This document shows, one piece after another, positions 12,938 through 23,349 of a stretch of DNA of 64,000 bases. Under the pieces are notes generated by a model. The model was not told where the DNA came from, ran no database searches, and saw only the letters and a list, made by a program, of their open reading frames with translations. Made by a program: the position numbers and the translations under genes. Location: the NCBI GenBank assembly GCA_031761405.1, contig JASEVX010000007.1, positions 25,446,859 through 25,510,858 on the forward strand, given 5' to 3'. Numbering within the stretch: position 1 is the first letter of the stretch; the number at the start of each line of letters is the position of its first letter. The DNA comes from Serripes groenlandicus. Taxonomy: Eukaryota > Mollusca > Bivalvia > Cardiida > Cardiidae.

Positions 12938-12969
12938 TTACGTCATGAATGGCATGTGGTATGACGTCA
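12938..12969 (+). promoter_or_regulatory. Two CRE/ATF-type sites upstream of the exon at 13012
   Basis: TTACGTCA lies at 12938-12945 and the palindromic CRE TGACGTCA at 12962-12969, 43-74 bp upstream of the start codon. No TATA box is visible between them and the ATG. Paired CRE-type sites close to a start fit a TATA-less promoter with a very short 5' leader. Confidence 0.5.
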
Positions 12970-13007
12970 TTAAAAAAGTCTATCGGCGTTTGGAAAATTG
13001 TTTAAAT

Positions 13008-13019
13008 CAAGATGGCGGC
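13008..13019 (+). promoter_or_regulatory. TISU element (YY1-type initiator spanning the ATG)
   Basis: CAAGATGGCGGC matches the TISU consensus SAASATGGCGGC at every position, with the ATG in the exact place. TISU combines a YY1-like transcription signal with scanning-free translation from very short leaders. Here it starts an open exon with a signal peptide and a perfect donor, which makes a chance match less likely. Confidence 0.6.
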
Positions 13020-13118
13020 CTTTTTCAACACATGCTGTTTTCACAGAATATATGCGATATCGGCGATAGTTTGCATCTATTTCTGTTTAGTTGATGGATT
13101 AAGTGTTCTGGAATATTC
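13012..13118 (+). CDS. First exon of an unrecognised secretory or membrane protein
   Basis: The exon begins at the ATG of the TISU element and ends at a textbook donor (GTAAGTA at 13119), leaving 35 codons plus 2 bases. The peptide begins MAAFFNTCC, has one basic residue (R12), then a hydrophobic stretch (about residues 14-27, including AISAIVCIYFCL) and a polar exit VDGLSVLEYS. This is the plan of a cleaved signal peptide or N-terminal anchor. The family is not recognised and no following exon was found. It lies antisense inside intron 4 of the stabilin-like gene. It could be a nested host gene or a promoter-exon captured by the surrounding inverted-end segment. Confidence 0.5.
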
Positions 13119-13768
13119 GTAAGTAAATTATTTTACTTTTATTTTGCATTATTTCATTTGTATTGCAATCAAAATGCTGTTACGAAGATCTCTCACCCTT
13201 TCTCTGTCCCACAATATTTAGATCAACAGAAATATTTTAAAGCATTTATTTGATCATATATCATTGGAAAATATTTACTTGCGTACAGCGACGGACCACC
13301 TTAGAATGATTAATGGGTTTTTGTATAACCCTTTCTGGGATTCAACACAGGAGATCAAAAACAAATTGTTTCCATAAATCTTTACTGGAGCAGTGTGCAC
13401 AAATTCAAGACCATTGTTTCATTTACACATTTGTATCAATGAGTCCTTTGATGTGTTCTCCCAAAATAATGAGTCCTACTAAATTACTGTTGTTTTTTCA
13501 CATTTTAATTAGTCTATGACTCGGCAGAAAAATTAAACATTCAAGACACATTCCCATGTTTAGAAATATTTGTCTGAACCAGCAATTTAAATTAATACTT
13601 GAATGTATACTTTTCAGTTGAAGCAGCTAGGCAAGAAAAAATTGGAAAGCATTCTAGCTTTGAAAATTGACCAACCAAGGACATTACCTGTGACGTGTTC
13701 CAGATGAACTATTGACAACATGGTGATTTATATAAATTTATAATGGTGATACTGACCTGTCGTCTTAG

Positions 13769-13860
13769 ATGATTGATTGATTTGGGTTTAACGCCATTTT
13801 CAACAATTGTTCAGTCACATCACGGCGGCCTACTCATGTATTACCTTGCTTTCGCATAGG
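13769..13860 (-). repeat. SINE tail fragment, tandem to the next SINE
   Basis: About 90 bp (GATTGATTTGGGTTTAACGC ... ACCTTGC) are repeated immediately by 13861 onwards with the same phrases. In minus orientation this is the 3' tail of the tRNA-derived SINE family. Confidence 0.7.
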
Positions 13861-14330
13861 ATGATTGATTGATTTGGGTTTAACACCATTTTCAACAATT
13901 GTTCACATCACGGCGGCCTACTCATGTATTACCTTGCTTCGCATACCAGTACTCAACACAACATACTTTCTAAGCAGCTGGCTGCTTTTCCACATAGACT
14001 GTAATCCCATTGATGAATACCCGGTTGCGGCGACATTCTTTCGGGCGATGTTTTCCATTGCCTCTCACCTCTGATCTATGTGAGAAAGTAGTCCGTGGCT
14101 TCGAAAGAATGTTGTGTAAGTACTGGTGTGGGAAAGCCAGGAAAACATGGGTAGGTGCACAGACCGCCGTGATATGACCAAAGCTGTTGAAAGCGGCGTT
14201 AAACTCCAAACAAACAAACCATTGATGAATGACGCATGTCAAAGTGACTTTTTCAAACGTCAGAAAGAATGTAGGCCGAGCTGGGATTCGAACTCTCAAC
14301 CCCTGGATGAGGTCTAGGTCCGCACATTTT
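13861..14330 (-). mobile_element. tRNA-derived SINE (older), interrupted
   Basis: On the minus strand it has a B-box-like AGAGTTCGAATCCCAGC (about 14280-14296) in the head, a body with AAGCAGCCAGCTGC, and a tail with GCCGTGATGTGAACAATTGT ending in AATCAATCAATC. It is split by a second SINE at 14019-14218. Confidence 0.75.
14019..14218 (+). mobile_element. SINE inserted into a SINE, 12-bp target duplication
   Basis: Flanked by CCATTGATGAAT at 14007-14018 and 14219-14230, this is a clean target-site duplication. The body runs from CCGGTTGCGGCGACATTC to a tail GGCGTTAAACTCC(AAAC)n. The same family lies at 38159-38357 on the other strand. Removing it rejoins the older SINE. Confidence 0.9.
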
Positions 14331-14671
14331 TCATACAGACCTCGTCAAATTAATGAAGAAAATAACCGTTCTTGAGAATATTCTAAGACTTGAACTCAAA
14401 AATGCAATATTTAACGATGAATATTAAGTAAAGTATTTGAGATTAATTTGCAAACTTACTTTATATTAGATATTTGCCTTTAAATGAACGTCCATGAAAA
14501 TTGAAGCTGGTTTATCAGAATGCAAACTTGAGAACAATCTCAAAAATGGTTGCTGGATTCGAGATCTTGAGTATTTTCATTAATGTTTTGTAAAAGAAAG
14601 ATGACTGGCACTGCATATAACTAGGCAGACATGATCAAATAGAGGAAAGGTAGCTGTGTAAACGAAAGTAA

Positions 14672-15372
14672 AATTATTGAATAAAGTTGAAAACAGATAA
14701 TAGTGGCAAAAAGAAAAATTGCTCATATTGTATTTAAAAGTCATCTGCTGCAGAGGTGTCAGAAACCGTCTTTATGGGTAAAGAAGCCTTCAAGGGTTCA
14801 TTTATTATAATTTTCTATCTTTTACTTTCATTTGAATAGCTCCATACACAACAACTTAAAAGAGCCCCTTATAGAGGATGGTCCAGTCATCACCAAACTG
14901 AAACAAACTTTAACCATTTCCTCATAGTTGACGACTGATGATTTGACCACCAGACTCTACAAGACTCTGCTTAGTGATACCCATCAGTGCTTTGTTCATG
15001 CACAATCAAATGGATTAATTCTTTAAGTTAAACTATGTTTCCAGATCACCCTTTGTTTTTAAGTGGCAACATTCTTAAATATTCCTGAGTTGTTTGTGAA
15101 CAATTTTTCAACCTACTTCTTGAATTGTGAATGCTTGTGTTTGTTTTAGAATTTAAAGTTGACACTTTCCCTCATACAAGGGATCTGCAACAGCTGACTT
15201 TGAACATGTCCTGGCAAAATGAGTTGTTATGGAAAATCTCAATAAACTAAAGCGTTTTTTTTAATTGAGTTGAAAACATTGTGGCAAAAGGAGTAATTGC
15301 TCATTATAGATGAGAATTTTCTTCTTTTTCCACAATGTTTTCTAAAAGCGTCTGTATGCGCAAAAGGATAAA
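14672..15372. repeat. Two worn palindromic MITEs and plain intron
   Basis: 14672-14790 carries GGCAAAAAGAAAAATTGCTC and CATCTGCTGCAGAGG. 15165-15372 begins CTTTCCCTCATACAAGGG and has GGCAAAAGGAG and TTTTTCCACAATG. TTAA ends are not intact. Nothing else is recognised between them. Confidence 0.55.
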
Positions 15373-15632
15373 AAAAATTGTTCTGATATATATGTTAATT
15401 ACCATCAAATAAATCAATGATGCATTATCAGCATCTCTTGATTAAACATTTACAGTTATTATTTATTCTAGTAAAAATTTGATTTGGATTCCTGGTAGGA
15501 TTTTGTTCTAGGAATCCTGTTGGGTATTTGAACCTAAAATAGTGGTCTAGTCCACTCTCTTTAATAATTTTACTTATAGATTTTCCGTATTTTGTGACTA
15601 ATTAAGGACCATCTTGGCCCTCTTGCTTCTTA

Positions 15633-17060
15633 TTAGCTCGCCTGTCACGTAGTGACAAGGTGAGTTTTTGTGATCGCCCGTCGTCTGTCCACAATTTCTT
15701 GTGAACACGATAAATTCTTCATTTATTATCTAATGTTTACCAAAATTATACAGTAGCTAGATACACCATGGGAGCTCAGTTCCTTTCAAAAACCAGCCAG
15801 ATCCATCCATGCATGACTGGATTATGGCCCTTTAAAATTGGCAAAATTGTTCAAATTGACCTTGTGAACACGATAAGAACTTGATTTATTATTCGATGTT
15901 TACCAAACTTATTCAGTAGCTAGATAAACATGGGAGCTTGGTTCCTATTGAAAACCAGCCAGATCCGTCCATGCATGACAGGAAGATGGCCCTTTAAAAT
16001 TGGCAAAATTGCTATAATTGACCTTATGAACAAAATAAAGTAATCATTTATTATCCGATGTTTACCAAACTTATACAGTAGCTAGATATACATGAGAGCT
16101 TGGTGCCTTTTGAAAACCAGCCAGATCAGTCCATGCATGACGGGATTATGGCCCTTTAAAATTGGCAAAATTGCTATAATTGATAATTTATTATCTGATG
16201 TTTACCAAACTTATACAGTAGCTAGATATACATGAGAGCTCGGTTCCTTTTGAAATCGGCCAGAGGCGTCTATGCATGACTGAATTATGGCCCTTTATTA
16301 AAATTGGCAAAATTGCTATAATTGACCTTGTGAACAAGATAGTCATTATTTATTATCCGATGTTTACCAAACTTATACAGCAGCTAGATATACATGAGAG
16401 CGCACCTTGTGAACACGATAAGAACTTGATTTATTATTCGATGTTTACCAAACTTATTCAGTAGCTAGATAAACATGGGAGCTTGGTTCCTATTGAAAAC
16501 CAGCCAGATCCGTCCATGCATGACAGGAAGATGGCCCTTTAAAATTGGCAAAATTGCTATAATTGACCTTATGAACAAAATAAAGTAATCATTTATTATC
16601 CGATGTTTACCAAACTTATACAGTAGCTAGATATACATGAGAGCTTGTTGCCTTTTGAAAACCAGCCAGATCAGTCCATGCATGACGGGATTATGGCCCT
16701 TTAAAATTGGCAAAATTGCTATAATTGATAATTTATTATCTGATGTTTACCAAACTTATACAGTAGCTAGATATACATGAGAGCTCGGTTCCTTTTGAAA
16801 TCGGCCAGAGGCGTCTATGCATGACTGAATTATGGCCCTTTATTAAAATTGGCAAAATTGCTATAATTGACCTTGTGAACAAGATAGTCATTATTTATTA
16901 TCCGATGTTTACCAAACTTATACAGCAGCTAGATATACATGAGAGCGCACTTTTTTTTTAAATCAGCCAGATCCGTAGATGCATCACTGAATTATGGCCA
17001 TTTAAAATTGTCAAAATTGTTGTATAATTCTGTATAATCGACTGTGAACACGATAAAAAC
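15633..17060 (-). mobile_element. Minus-strand tandem-repeat element with hairpin-CTAA end
   Basis: Read on the minus strand, tandem units ('GGCCATAATTCAGTCATGCAT', 'CTAGCTACTGTATAAGTTTGG') end in GACGACGGGCGATCACAAAA, a hairpin (CACCTTGTCACTACGTGACAGGCGAG) and CTAA at 15636-15633. The unit is a relative of the arrays at 30624, 33133 and 39450. A stray 5' motif (GCAAGAGGGCCAAGATGG, minus) lies beside it at 15606-15628. No 5' end was found near 17060. Confidence 0.7.
15861..16950. repeat. 545-bp tandem duplication inside the array
   Basis: 15861-16405 is repeated as 16406-16950 at an offset of 545 bp with almost no changes (GAGCTTGGTGCC against GAGCTTGTTGCC). It is a multiple of the underlying array unit and is recent. 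Confidence 0.85.
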
Positions 17061-17234
17061 TTCATTTATTTGTCATTTGTCCTTTACATTGATTTATAAA
17101 CATGTGACCATGACCTAAAAGTGATCTTTTACAATTAAATAACATCATTGTCTTTGGATGACCTTCACCATGACTTTTTGACCTTCTTGTCTAAACATTA
17201 GTAACCGTACATATAAGCACTGTTGAGTCTCATA

Positions 17235-17747
17235 AAAGGTTGAACCTGGATTCCTTTGATTCTTTGTACGATTTTTGTACCAGGAAACGATTCCTTGTAG
17301 GAATTTTGTACCAGGAAACCTGATAGGAAGTTTTAACCTATTTAAGTATCAAAAATCTTTTTGGATTTTGTAATGAGATTCCTTGTAGGATTTTTTCTAT
17401 ATTCCTTGTAGGATTTTTTCTATATTCCTTGTAGGATTTTGTAACTGGATTCCTTGTAGGTATTTAATCCAACTAGAAATCAAGAGTTTTGAAATATGCA
17501 AATGAGGTTTGATTTCCTGCTACTAGGATTCCTGGTAGGAAAAAAGTAGAAGGAATCCAGCAGGAAAATGGCCCGAAATATGTAAATGAGGACAAAATCC
17601 CTGCAAGGATTTTTTATCAAATATTCCTACAGGATTCCTGTTAATCTAATTAACATATTTCGCTCCATTTTCCTGCTGGTTTCCTTGTAGGATTTAGAGC
17701 GATATTCCTGTATGAATCCTGTTATATTACGCCTGGACTGTTTCGTA
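17235..17747. repeat. Right arm of the CCCGTACGAA segment
   Basis: Repeated phrases TTCCTTGTAGGATTTT and CCTGCTAGGATTCC on both strands give many short inverted repeats, ending in TTTCGTACGGG. The left arm at 11297 has the same vocabulary. Confidence 0.65.
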
Positions 17748-17904
17748 CGGGTAGGCAAAAATGTGGTATCTAGATTATCCACAAGATTTTTTCTTGAATT
17801 TGGTCAATTGACTAGTAAACAAACACTTTATTCTTTTCTTTAGTATGTTGTGCTCAATTGTGTTAATTATACCAACACAAAGAGGTATTTTTATAATCAG
17901 TTAC

Positions 17905-18003
17905 CTTTTGGTGACAGCCCCCATTTTCAACTGCACACATGTCATCATACACACACACACTTATACCATCACCTTGGTAACCCTCATGACAACGACAAAC
18001 ATG
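17905..18003 (-). CDS. Stabilin-like protein, exon 4: EGF-like repeat
   Basis: This is a 99-bp exon, phase 0 at both ends (acceptor ATTACAG, donor GTAACT), encoding 33 residues. It starts HVCRCHEGYQGDG, closing the EGF repeat begun in exon 3 (junction PGS/HVCRC). It then opens the next with DDMCAVENGGCHQK, which is closed by exon 5. The residues SVCVY are encoded by a GT/AC dinucleotide run (about 17946-17961), which is unusual inside a conserved EGF module. The next exon lies 15.7 kb away. Confidence 0.88.
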
Positions 18004-19085
18004 CTGTAATAAATAATATATTACAACTGAATAACAAAATTCTTTGTCATAGAAAAACACAGAGCAGGCAATTTAAATTCTAGTGTAAATAAAAATCTAC
18101 TTTCCCGACTTAGTAACCTGATCAGAAAATATTGTGCTAAGACTGTGCTCTTACCTGTTAACAATTGTTAGCATCTGAAAGATGATCAATAATATCATCT
18201 ATACATTGGACTCATTTTGAAAGTTATTGCCATCAAAGAGACAGTTTTCATGTGGCTGATGGCTGATACTTGATGTCAGATGTGACATATATTGTTCCTT
18301 TCTGACAAATTTGGAATTATTGTCATAACAAGACATATTTAACAAACATATGCTCTCTTCTTTTTGTGTTCAAGGTCATTGTGACTTTGACCGATTACCT
18401 CAAATCATAAGGGATTTTCTACTGGCCCTTGCCCAACCTTCCTTCCAAGTTTCAGTACTTTAGGTCCAAGCATTATCCAGTTATCAATCAGACAATCTTT
18501 GGTCTACAAACAGACAGACCAACTGACATGTGAAAAGCAATATGAGCCGTCTTCTTCAAACAGGGGGGTATACTTAGAATGAATGTATAAACATTCACCT
18601 AAAATAATACTTTAACAGACATCTGCTTTAATAACATATGAGGAACACATAATGGAACATCTTGGTAATTCGAAAATTAATTTTGGAACAAATTGAGTTA
18701 AGAACATCATGGAAAAAAGAAAACATTGCTTGTTTTGTGCAATGCTTCCTTTTCCCCTATTAATACCACATACATTCAGCTGCATATAAAATCATTCATA
18801 AGTTGTCTGTATCAGGTAAATGATTACATAAAGGTGTGTTTACTTTCAGGAGTTAAAACCATTGACCATCCTCCTTAATTTCTTTTTTAATTCATCATAA
18901 AATCAAACTTGTCTATTCCAGATGTTGCTCATTTCTAAAAAGCAGACATCTTCTTGAAGAGATAAACAGAAATTATACCACCATGTGATCCTCGACATCC
19001 CAGTTTGACCTTCGGCTTGAAGTGATATGAGTGAAACCTTTGCTTTTCACATTGTCTCATTGAAGTTGACTTCTAATATACTTAC
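18004..19085. other. Intron 3, no repeat boundary recognised
   Basis: The intron lies between exons 3 and 4. No tandem array or MITE end was identified. A 20-bp sequence near 18160 is bounded by AG and GTAAGA but would break the reading frame and is not annotated. Confidence 0.5.
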
Positions 19086-19238
19086 ACTACCAGGAAAAGT
19101 TTCTACACAAGCTGCATTTTTATGACAGTTGCCATGGTCACGACAAGTAGAAGCTGGATAACAGTAAGTGCCATCTCCAACCCATCCTTCATTGCATGTA
19201 CAGTTGTTGGATCCTGGTCCTGTCTTTTCACAAGATGC
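19086..19238 (-). CDS. Stabilin-like protein, exon 3: EGF-like repeats
   Basis: This is a 153-bp, phase 0 exon with acceptor TTTCTAG and strong donor GTAAGTAT. It encodes 51 residues: ASCEKTGPGSNNCTCNEGWV, then GDGTYC closing one EGF repeat, and CRDHGNCHKNAACVETFPGS opening the next. The GPGSNNCTC and GW/Y-x-GDG-x-x-C pattern is the typical stabilin EGF variant. An internal GTAGTG two codons earlier is a weaker donor that would break the frame of exon 4, so the later donor was chosen. Confidence 0.88.
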
Positions 19239-20059
19239 CTAGAAACATGATTTGAATTGAGAATAAGTCTTGGTCTGCTAAAATAAACATATTTTGGTAA
19301 CTTTGAAGCCTGCAACTTTTGAAAATTTATAAGAAAAGGAGAAAAGTTATTGCCCTTTAAGTCAAGCACTAATAGTTCCATTGGTAATAACGATGGATTT
19401 CTACTCAGGGGTTAGCCAAAAGTATGTGGAGAAGGTTGTGTTATGCAAGAGAGACAAGACAAGTATGCATAGGTGGAATGGTAATCATAAAATGGCTGAA
19501 AGCTGTTCAAAAGAGAACTTAAGATTGACACAACCTTTGTGCATTTTTTTTTAATCAATAATCCTTTTCCGAATTTGACACTTTTTGATGCATCTGAAGA
19601 AGACGACATTGAAAATGTTGTGGCAAAAGGGGAAAATGCTATCAAAGTTTTCACCTCTATTCCATAACTATATTTTTTCTATAAGATAATACCCATATTT
19701 TAGCCTATGTATTTTCTAAGTCATCGCTATGGATTTAAAATGTTTTTAGGATATGGATAAACTGGTAAAGTCTCAATTATCTTAGACAAGAGTGAAGTAG
19801 GCCATCAATCCAGGGGTTGTCAGTTTGAACCTGAACTTGGCCAACAATCTTTCCAACATTTGGCAAAACTTAAGTGACAAGCATTCTTCTTCTTCCCCCA
19901 ATGGGCTAACAGTCTATTTGGAAAAGCAGCCAGTTACTTGGAAAGACTGTTATGTGGAGTAAAAGCAAGGAAACACATGGGTAAGTGAATTTGCCACCGC
20001 GATATGACTGAAATTTTGTTGAAAATGGTGTTTAAATACAATCAATAAAGTTAGCCTAC
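19239..20059. other. Intron 2 with MITE fragment and SINE
   Basis: A MITE fragment (about 19566-19645: GAAGACGACATTGAAAATG, GGCAAAAGG) and the SINE at 19790-20050 fill much of the intron. The remainder is unremarkable. Confidence 0.5.
19790..20050 (+). mobile_element. tRNA-derived SINE next to a splice donor
   Basis: It has a B-box-like GGTTGTCAGTTTGAACCTG near 19814, body phrases GGGCTAACAGTCTAT and AAGCAGCCAGTTAC, and tail CCGCGATATGACTGAAATTT ending in ACAATCAATAAA. The tail finishes only a few bases from the donor of the minus-strand exon at 20060. The start of that intron is therefore antisense SINE sequence. Confidence 0.75.
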
Positions 20060-20156
20060 CTGTGTATGACAGCCACCAAAGCTGAGCATCTGGCAGGGAT
20101 CTATCTCAGTACACATGGTCTCTCCATCCCCTGTAAATCCTTCATCACAGAGGCAC
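20060..20156 (-). CDS. Stabilin-like protein, exon 2: EGF-like repeat
   Basis: This is a 97-bp exon, entering in phase 2 (two bases from exon 1) and leaving in phase 0. The acceptor is TTCATAG and the donor GTAGGC. It encodes CLCDEGFTGDGETMC, the end of one EGF repeat, and TEIDPCQMLSFGGCHTQ, the start of the next. With exon 1 the junction reads ADSK/KCLC, with the split codon AA+G giving lysine. Lengths and phases close exactly on both sides, strong evidence that these are neighbouring exons. Confidence 0.87.
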
Positions 20157-20251
20157 CTATGAATGACAAATAAAGACAAATAAAGACCCATTGTAAGCAC
20201 AACGCCAGAACAAAATGACAATTTTATTTTTTATGAACAGTAAAATCAACC

Positions 20252-20422
20252 CTTTCCCACACACACAATATCTGCAACAGATGACTTTAAAAAACACCAA
20301 GGCAGAAACATGGATGTTTTTTTATAAATGAAAGTATAATTATTGAATACAGAAACTGCCTCCTTTTGCCACAATGTTTTCGATATGTTTCTAAATACAT
20401 CTGCATGAAGGAAAGAGCTATG
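20252..20422. repeat. Worn palindromic MITE
   Basis: It begins CCCTTTCCCACACACA and contains CTGCAACAGATGACTTT, CTCCTTTTGCCACAATG and a terminal GAAGGAAAGAGCTA. The TTAA ends are lost. Confidence 0.6.
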
Positions 20423-20553
20423 ATACCTCAATAGTCTAAAATAGTTTCAATAGTATTTTTTTGAAAATAAATTTTAGTTATGACCCCTTATTGTGCATAT
20501 AATATTATTATGACATTTTGTTGCCCTAGTTATACAATGTTTTCTACTTTGTC

Positions 20554-20686
20554 TTAACCCATTCCCTCATATAGACGCTTTCTGATGCCTCTGCAGAGAT
20601 CCATTCAATTATAGAGATTTTCTTTTTTTTGACAAAATATGTTTAAGTCGTCTGCTGCAGAATTGTTGTATGAGGGAAAGGGTTAA
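20554..20686. mobile_element. Internally deleted TTAA MITE
   Basis: Both TTAA flanks and terminal repeats (CCCATTCCCTCATATAGACG, TATGAGGGAAAGGG) are intact, but about 100 bp of the central palindrome is missing relative to the 230-bp copies. Confidence 0.85.
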
Positions 20687-20969
20687 TAGTAATTTTTTTT
20701 GCTGAGGCTATGTCATAAAGGTTAAGGTGATAAAAGATCTGCATCATTACTGCCCCAATCAAATTAAAACTGACTGTCAGTGGTCTATTGAAAGATGCTG
20801 CAACTACTTGGTGAACAATGCCTATCTGGATTAGACTGCACAGACACACAGGCTGATCTTAATCATTATGTTCACATAATTTTTCTCCAAGGTTATTATC
20901 TTTGGAGCAATACTTATGTAATAATTACATGTAAAACCACTATCAGGAGGAAGATGTGAGAATATTAAC

Positions 20970-21123
20970 CCTCTCCCACATACAATAAATCTGCAGCAGA
21001 CGGCTTTGAACTCCTTTAGTCTGAACTATGGAAGCGCTATATAATTGAGGGAATTAGTATTGAATAAAGTTGAAAACATTTTGGGAAAAGGAGAAATTGC
21101 TCTTTCTGAGCAATTTCTATTTT
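20970..21123. repeat. MITE truncated by the next element
   Basis: It begins TTAACCCTCTCCCACATAC and holds AAAAGGAGAAATTGCTC, but its right half is replaced by the start of element E at 21124. Confidence 0.6.
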
Positions 21124-21642
21124 GATCCCAAACCAAAATACTAGCTTGCAGCAAGCTCATGACAAGTGTGCCACAAGCTAGCGCAAGCTTACTGTAATTT
21201 TATTAAGATCACAGTCCTAGAATATTATGCTTGCAGGTGTCGCAAGGAAATTAAGCTTGGGGAAAGTTCTTGTTTCGCAAACTTCCCGCAAACTTAGAAT
21301 CAGTTAAGTTCGCGACAAGCTTTCAGTTTTGCAACACCAGGGAGTTGAGAATTTTGAAATTTACAAAATTGAGGCTTACCATGTGCCAGTTAGAATTTAG
21401 GCAATGTTTCACAAAATTGTCGGTTATCACAGATTGTCAGCAAATAATATTTTCATAGTGACTTGTAAATAGCTATTAGAAAAAACTTCTACAAGTTGGT
21501 AAATTGAAACACTTGAAAGGTAAACTTATTATGTTAATGACTGCTTATTCATTGATTTGTAGTGAAAATACATATGTAGGAAAGGGTTCACATTAAAAAT
21601 ATCATTTATCCGTATTTTCAATTTAAACAAAAAATAATCAAA

Positions 21643-22927
21643 ACAAGAGGGCCATGATGGCCCTATATTGCTCACCTGATTTAATAGAATTTCAATAGTT
21701 TTCAAAGTTTTTACTCTATACATATAAGGAAAACAAGCAACCCCCCTGCATGGTGGCCATGTTTTTGAATGGATCGGATTTATTTGAAAACCTTGGAAGA
21801 AGGTCACCCAAGGAACATTTGTGCAAAATAATTTTTAATTCAGGCAGGTGCTTTTGGACAAGAAGATTTTTAAAGTTTTAACAATGCACATATAAGGAAA
21901 CAAGCTTCGAACCCTCGCGGCCATGTTTTCAACGGATCGGAAATATTTGAACAAGCTTGGTAAAGGGTGGGTGCCCCAGGGAACATTTGTGCAAAATAAT
22001 TTTCAAATCGGACCAGTACTTTTGGACAAGAAGATTTTTAAACTTTTAACAATGCAAATATAAGGAAAACAAGCTTCCATCCCTTGCGGCCATGTTTTCA
22101 ACGGATCGGAAATATTTGAACAATCTTGGTAAAGGGTGCCCCAAGGAACATTTGTGCAAAATAATTTTCAAATCAGGCCAGTACTTTTGGACAAGAAGAT
22201 TTTTAAACTTTTAACAATGCAAATATAAGGAAAACAAGCTCCGCTCCTTGGCTGCCATGTTTTTCAACGGATGGAAAATATTTGAACAATCTTGGTAAAG
22301 GGTGCCCCAAGGAACATTTGTTTAAAATAATTTTCAAATCGGGCCAGTACTTTTGGACAAGAAGATTTTTAAAGTTTTAACAATGCACATATAAGGAAAT
22401 CAGGCGGCCATGTTTTTCAACGGATTGGAAATATTTGAACAATCTTGGTAAAGGGTGCCCCAAGGACCATTTGTGCAAAATAATTTTAAATCGGGCCAGT
22501 ACTTTTGGACAAGAAGATTTTTAATTTTTTAACAATGCACATAAAAGGAAAATAAGCTCCGCCCCTTGGCTGCCATGTTTTTCAACAGATCGGAAATATT
22601 TAAACAATCGTATTAGAGGGTACCCCAAGGAACATTTGTGCAAAATAATTTTCAAATCGGGCCAGTACTTTTGGACAAGAAGATTTTTTAAGTTTTGGCA
22701 ATTTTTCCCTTTTCTGATGCCGCAGCAACCAAAGTTCTACTTGGAATTAAATTCTTTGAACAGCTTTGAAAGAAGACCACCTAGGGACCTTTCCTGTAAA
22801 GTTATTTTGAAATCTGTCCATTGGTTTAGTATGAGAAGTCATTTGTAGGAAATTGTTAACAGGCGGAGACGACGGACGGTGAGTGGTCACAAAAGCTAAC
22901 CTGGCACTTCGTGCTTAGGTGTGCTAA
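21643..22927 (+). mobile_element. Hairpin-CTAA tandem-repeat element
   Basis: The 5' end ACAAGAGGGCCATGATGGCC folds on itself and is followed by TTGCTCACCT. About seven units of 150-155 bp ('TTTGAACAATCTTGGTAAAG', 'TACTTTTGGACAAGAAG') follow, then GACGACGGACGG and the 3' hairpin with GGCACTTCGTGCTTAGGTG and CTAA at 22924-22927. It interrupts element E. No coding capacity was seen. Confidence 0.78.
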
Positions 22928-22990
22928 AAATTATTGCAATATGTTATTGGATGTAAATTGAAATATTTGGCAATTTTTCAATTTTTTCTA

Positions 22991-23218
22991 TTAACCTTTA
23001 CCCACATAAAGACACTTTCTCACGTTTCTGCAGCACACACCTTTTGAAAAAAATTATGACTAAAGGAGAATTTGTTTATATTGACCAATTTCTCCTTTTG
23101 TCACAATGTTTGCAACCCTATATATATTCTATAACTAAACTTTTGTATAAATATATTTTCAATATTTTTCTCCTGCTTATTTCAGTCATCTGATTTATTG
23201 TGTGTGAGACAGGCTTAA
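22991..23218. mobile_element. TTAA MITE inside element E
   Basis: It is flanked by TTAA and has CCTTTACCCACATAAAGAC at the left, AAGGAGAATTTG in the centre and TGTGTGTGAGACAGGC at the right. The equivalent MITE at 50215-50449 lies at the same place in copy 3 of element E, so it predates that element's spread. Confidence 0.7.
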
Positions 23219-23349
23219 GGTTGCGAGCTTGTGCGCTCTTAACACAGTGAAATGAGTCTCTTAAGATTGGTTTTCAGTATTATTCCAGTTGCAAGCTTTC
23301 AAAGTCTTGCAAGCATGTAAGCTTGTGACTTGTGCAATCTTGTCATGGT

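Larger units (their letters stand above)
11297..17747. mobile_element. Segment with CCCGTACGAA inverted ends, possible composite transposon
   Basis: The left edge reads CCCGTACGAAGATTTTAACAG and the right edge TTTCGTACGGG. Both arms are rich in alternating AGGATTCC and CAGGAAT phrases that fold on each other (11297 to about 11600, and 17235-17747), with a related fragment at 15475-15545. The flanks are two halves of one tandem-repeat unit, which supports a single insertion. Inside are the TISU/signal-peptide exon, nested SINEs, MITE relics and a minus-strand tandem element. No transposase was seen. The arms could instead be two separate copies. Confidence 0.5.

Noticed and set aside
18141..18180. 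20-bp micro-exon bounded by TTTCAG and GTAAGA between exons 3 and 4
   Set aside because: 20 bp would break the reading frame that exons 3 and 4 share when joined directly.
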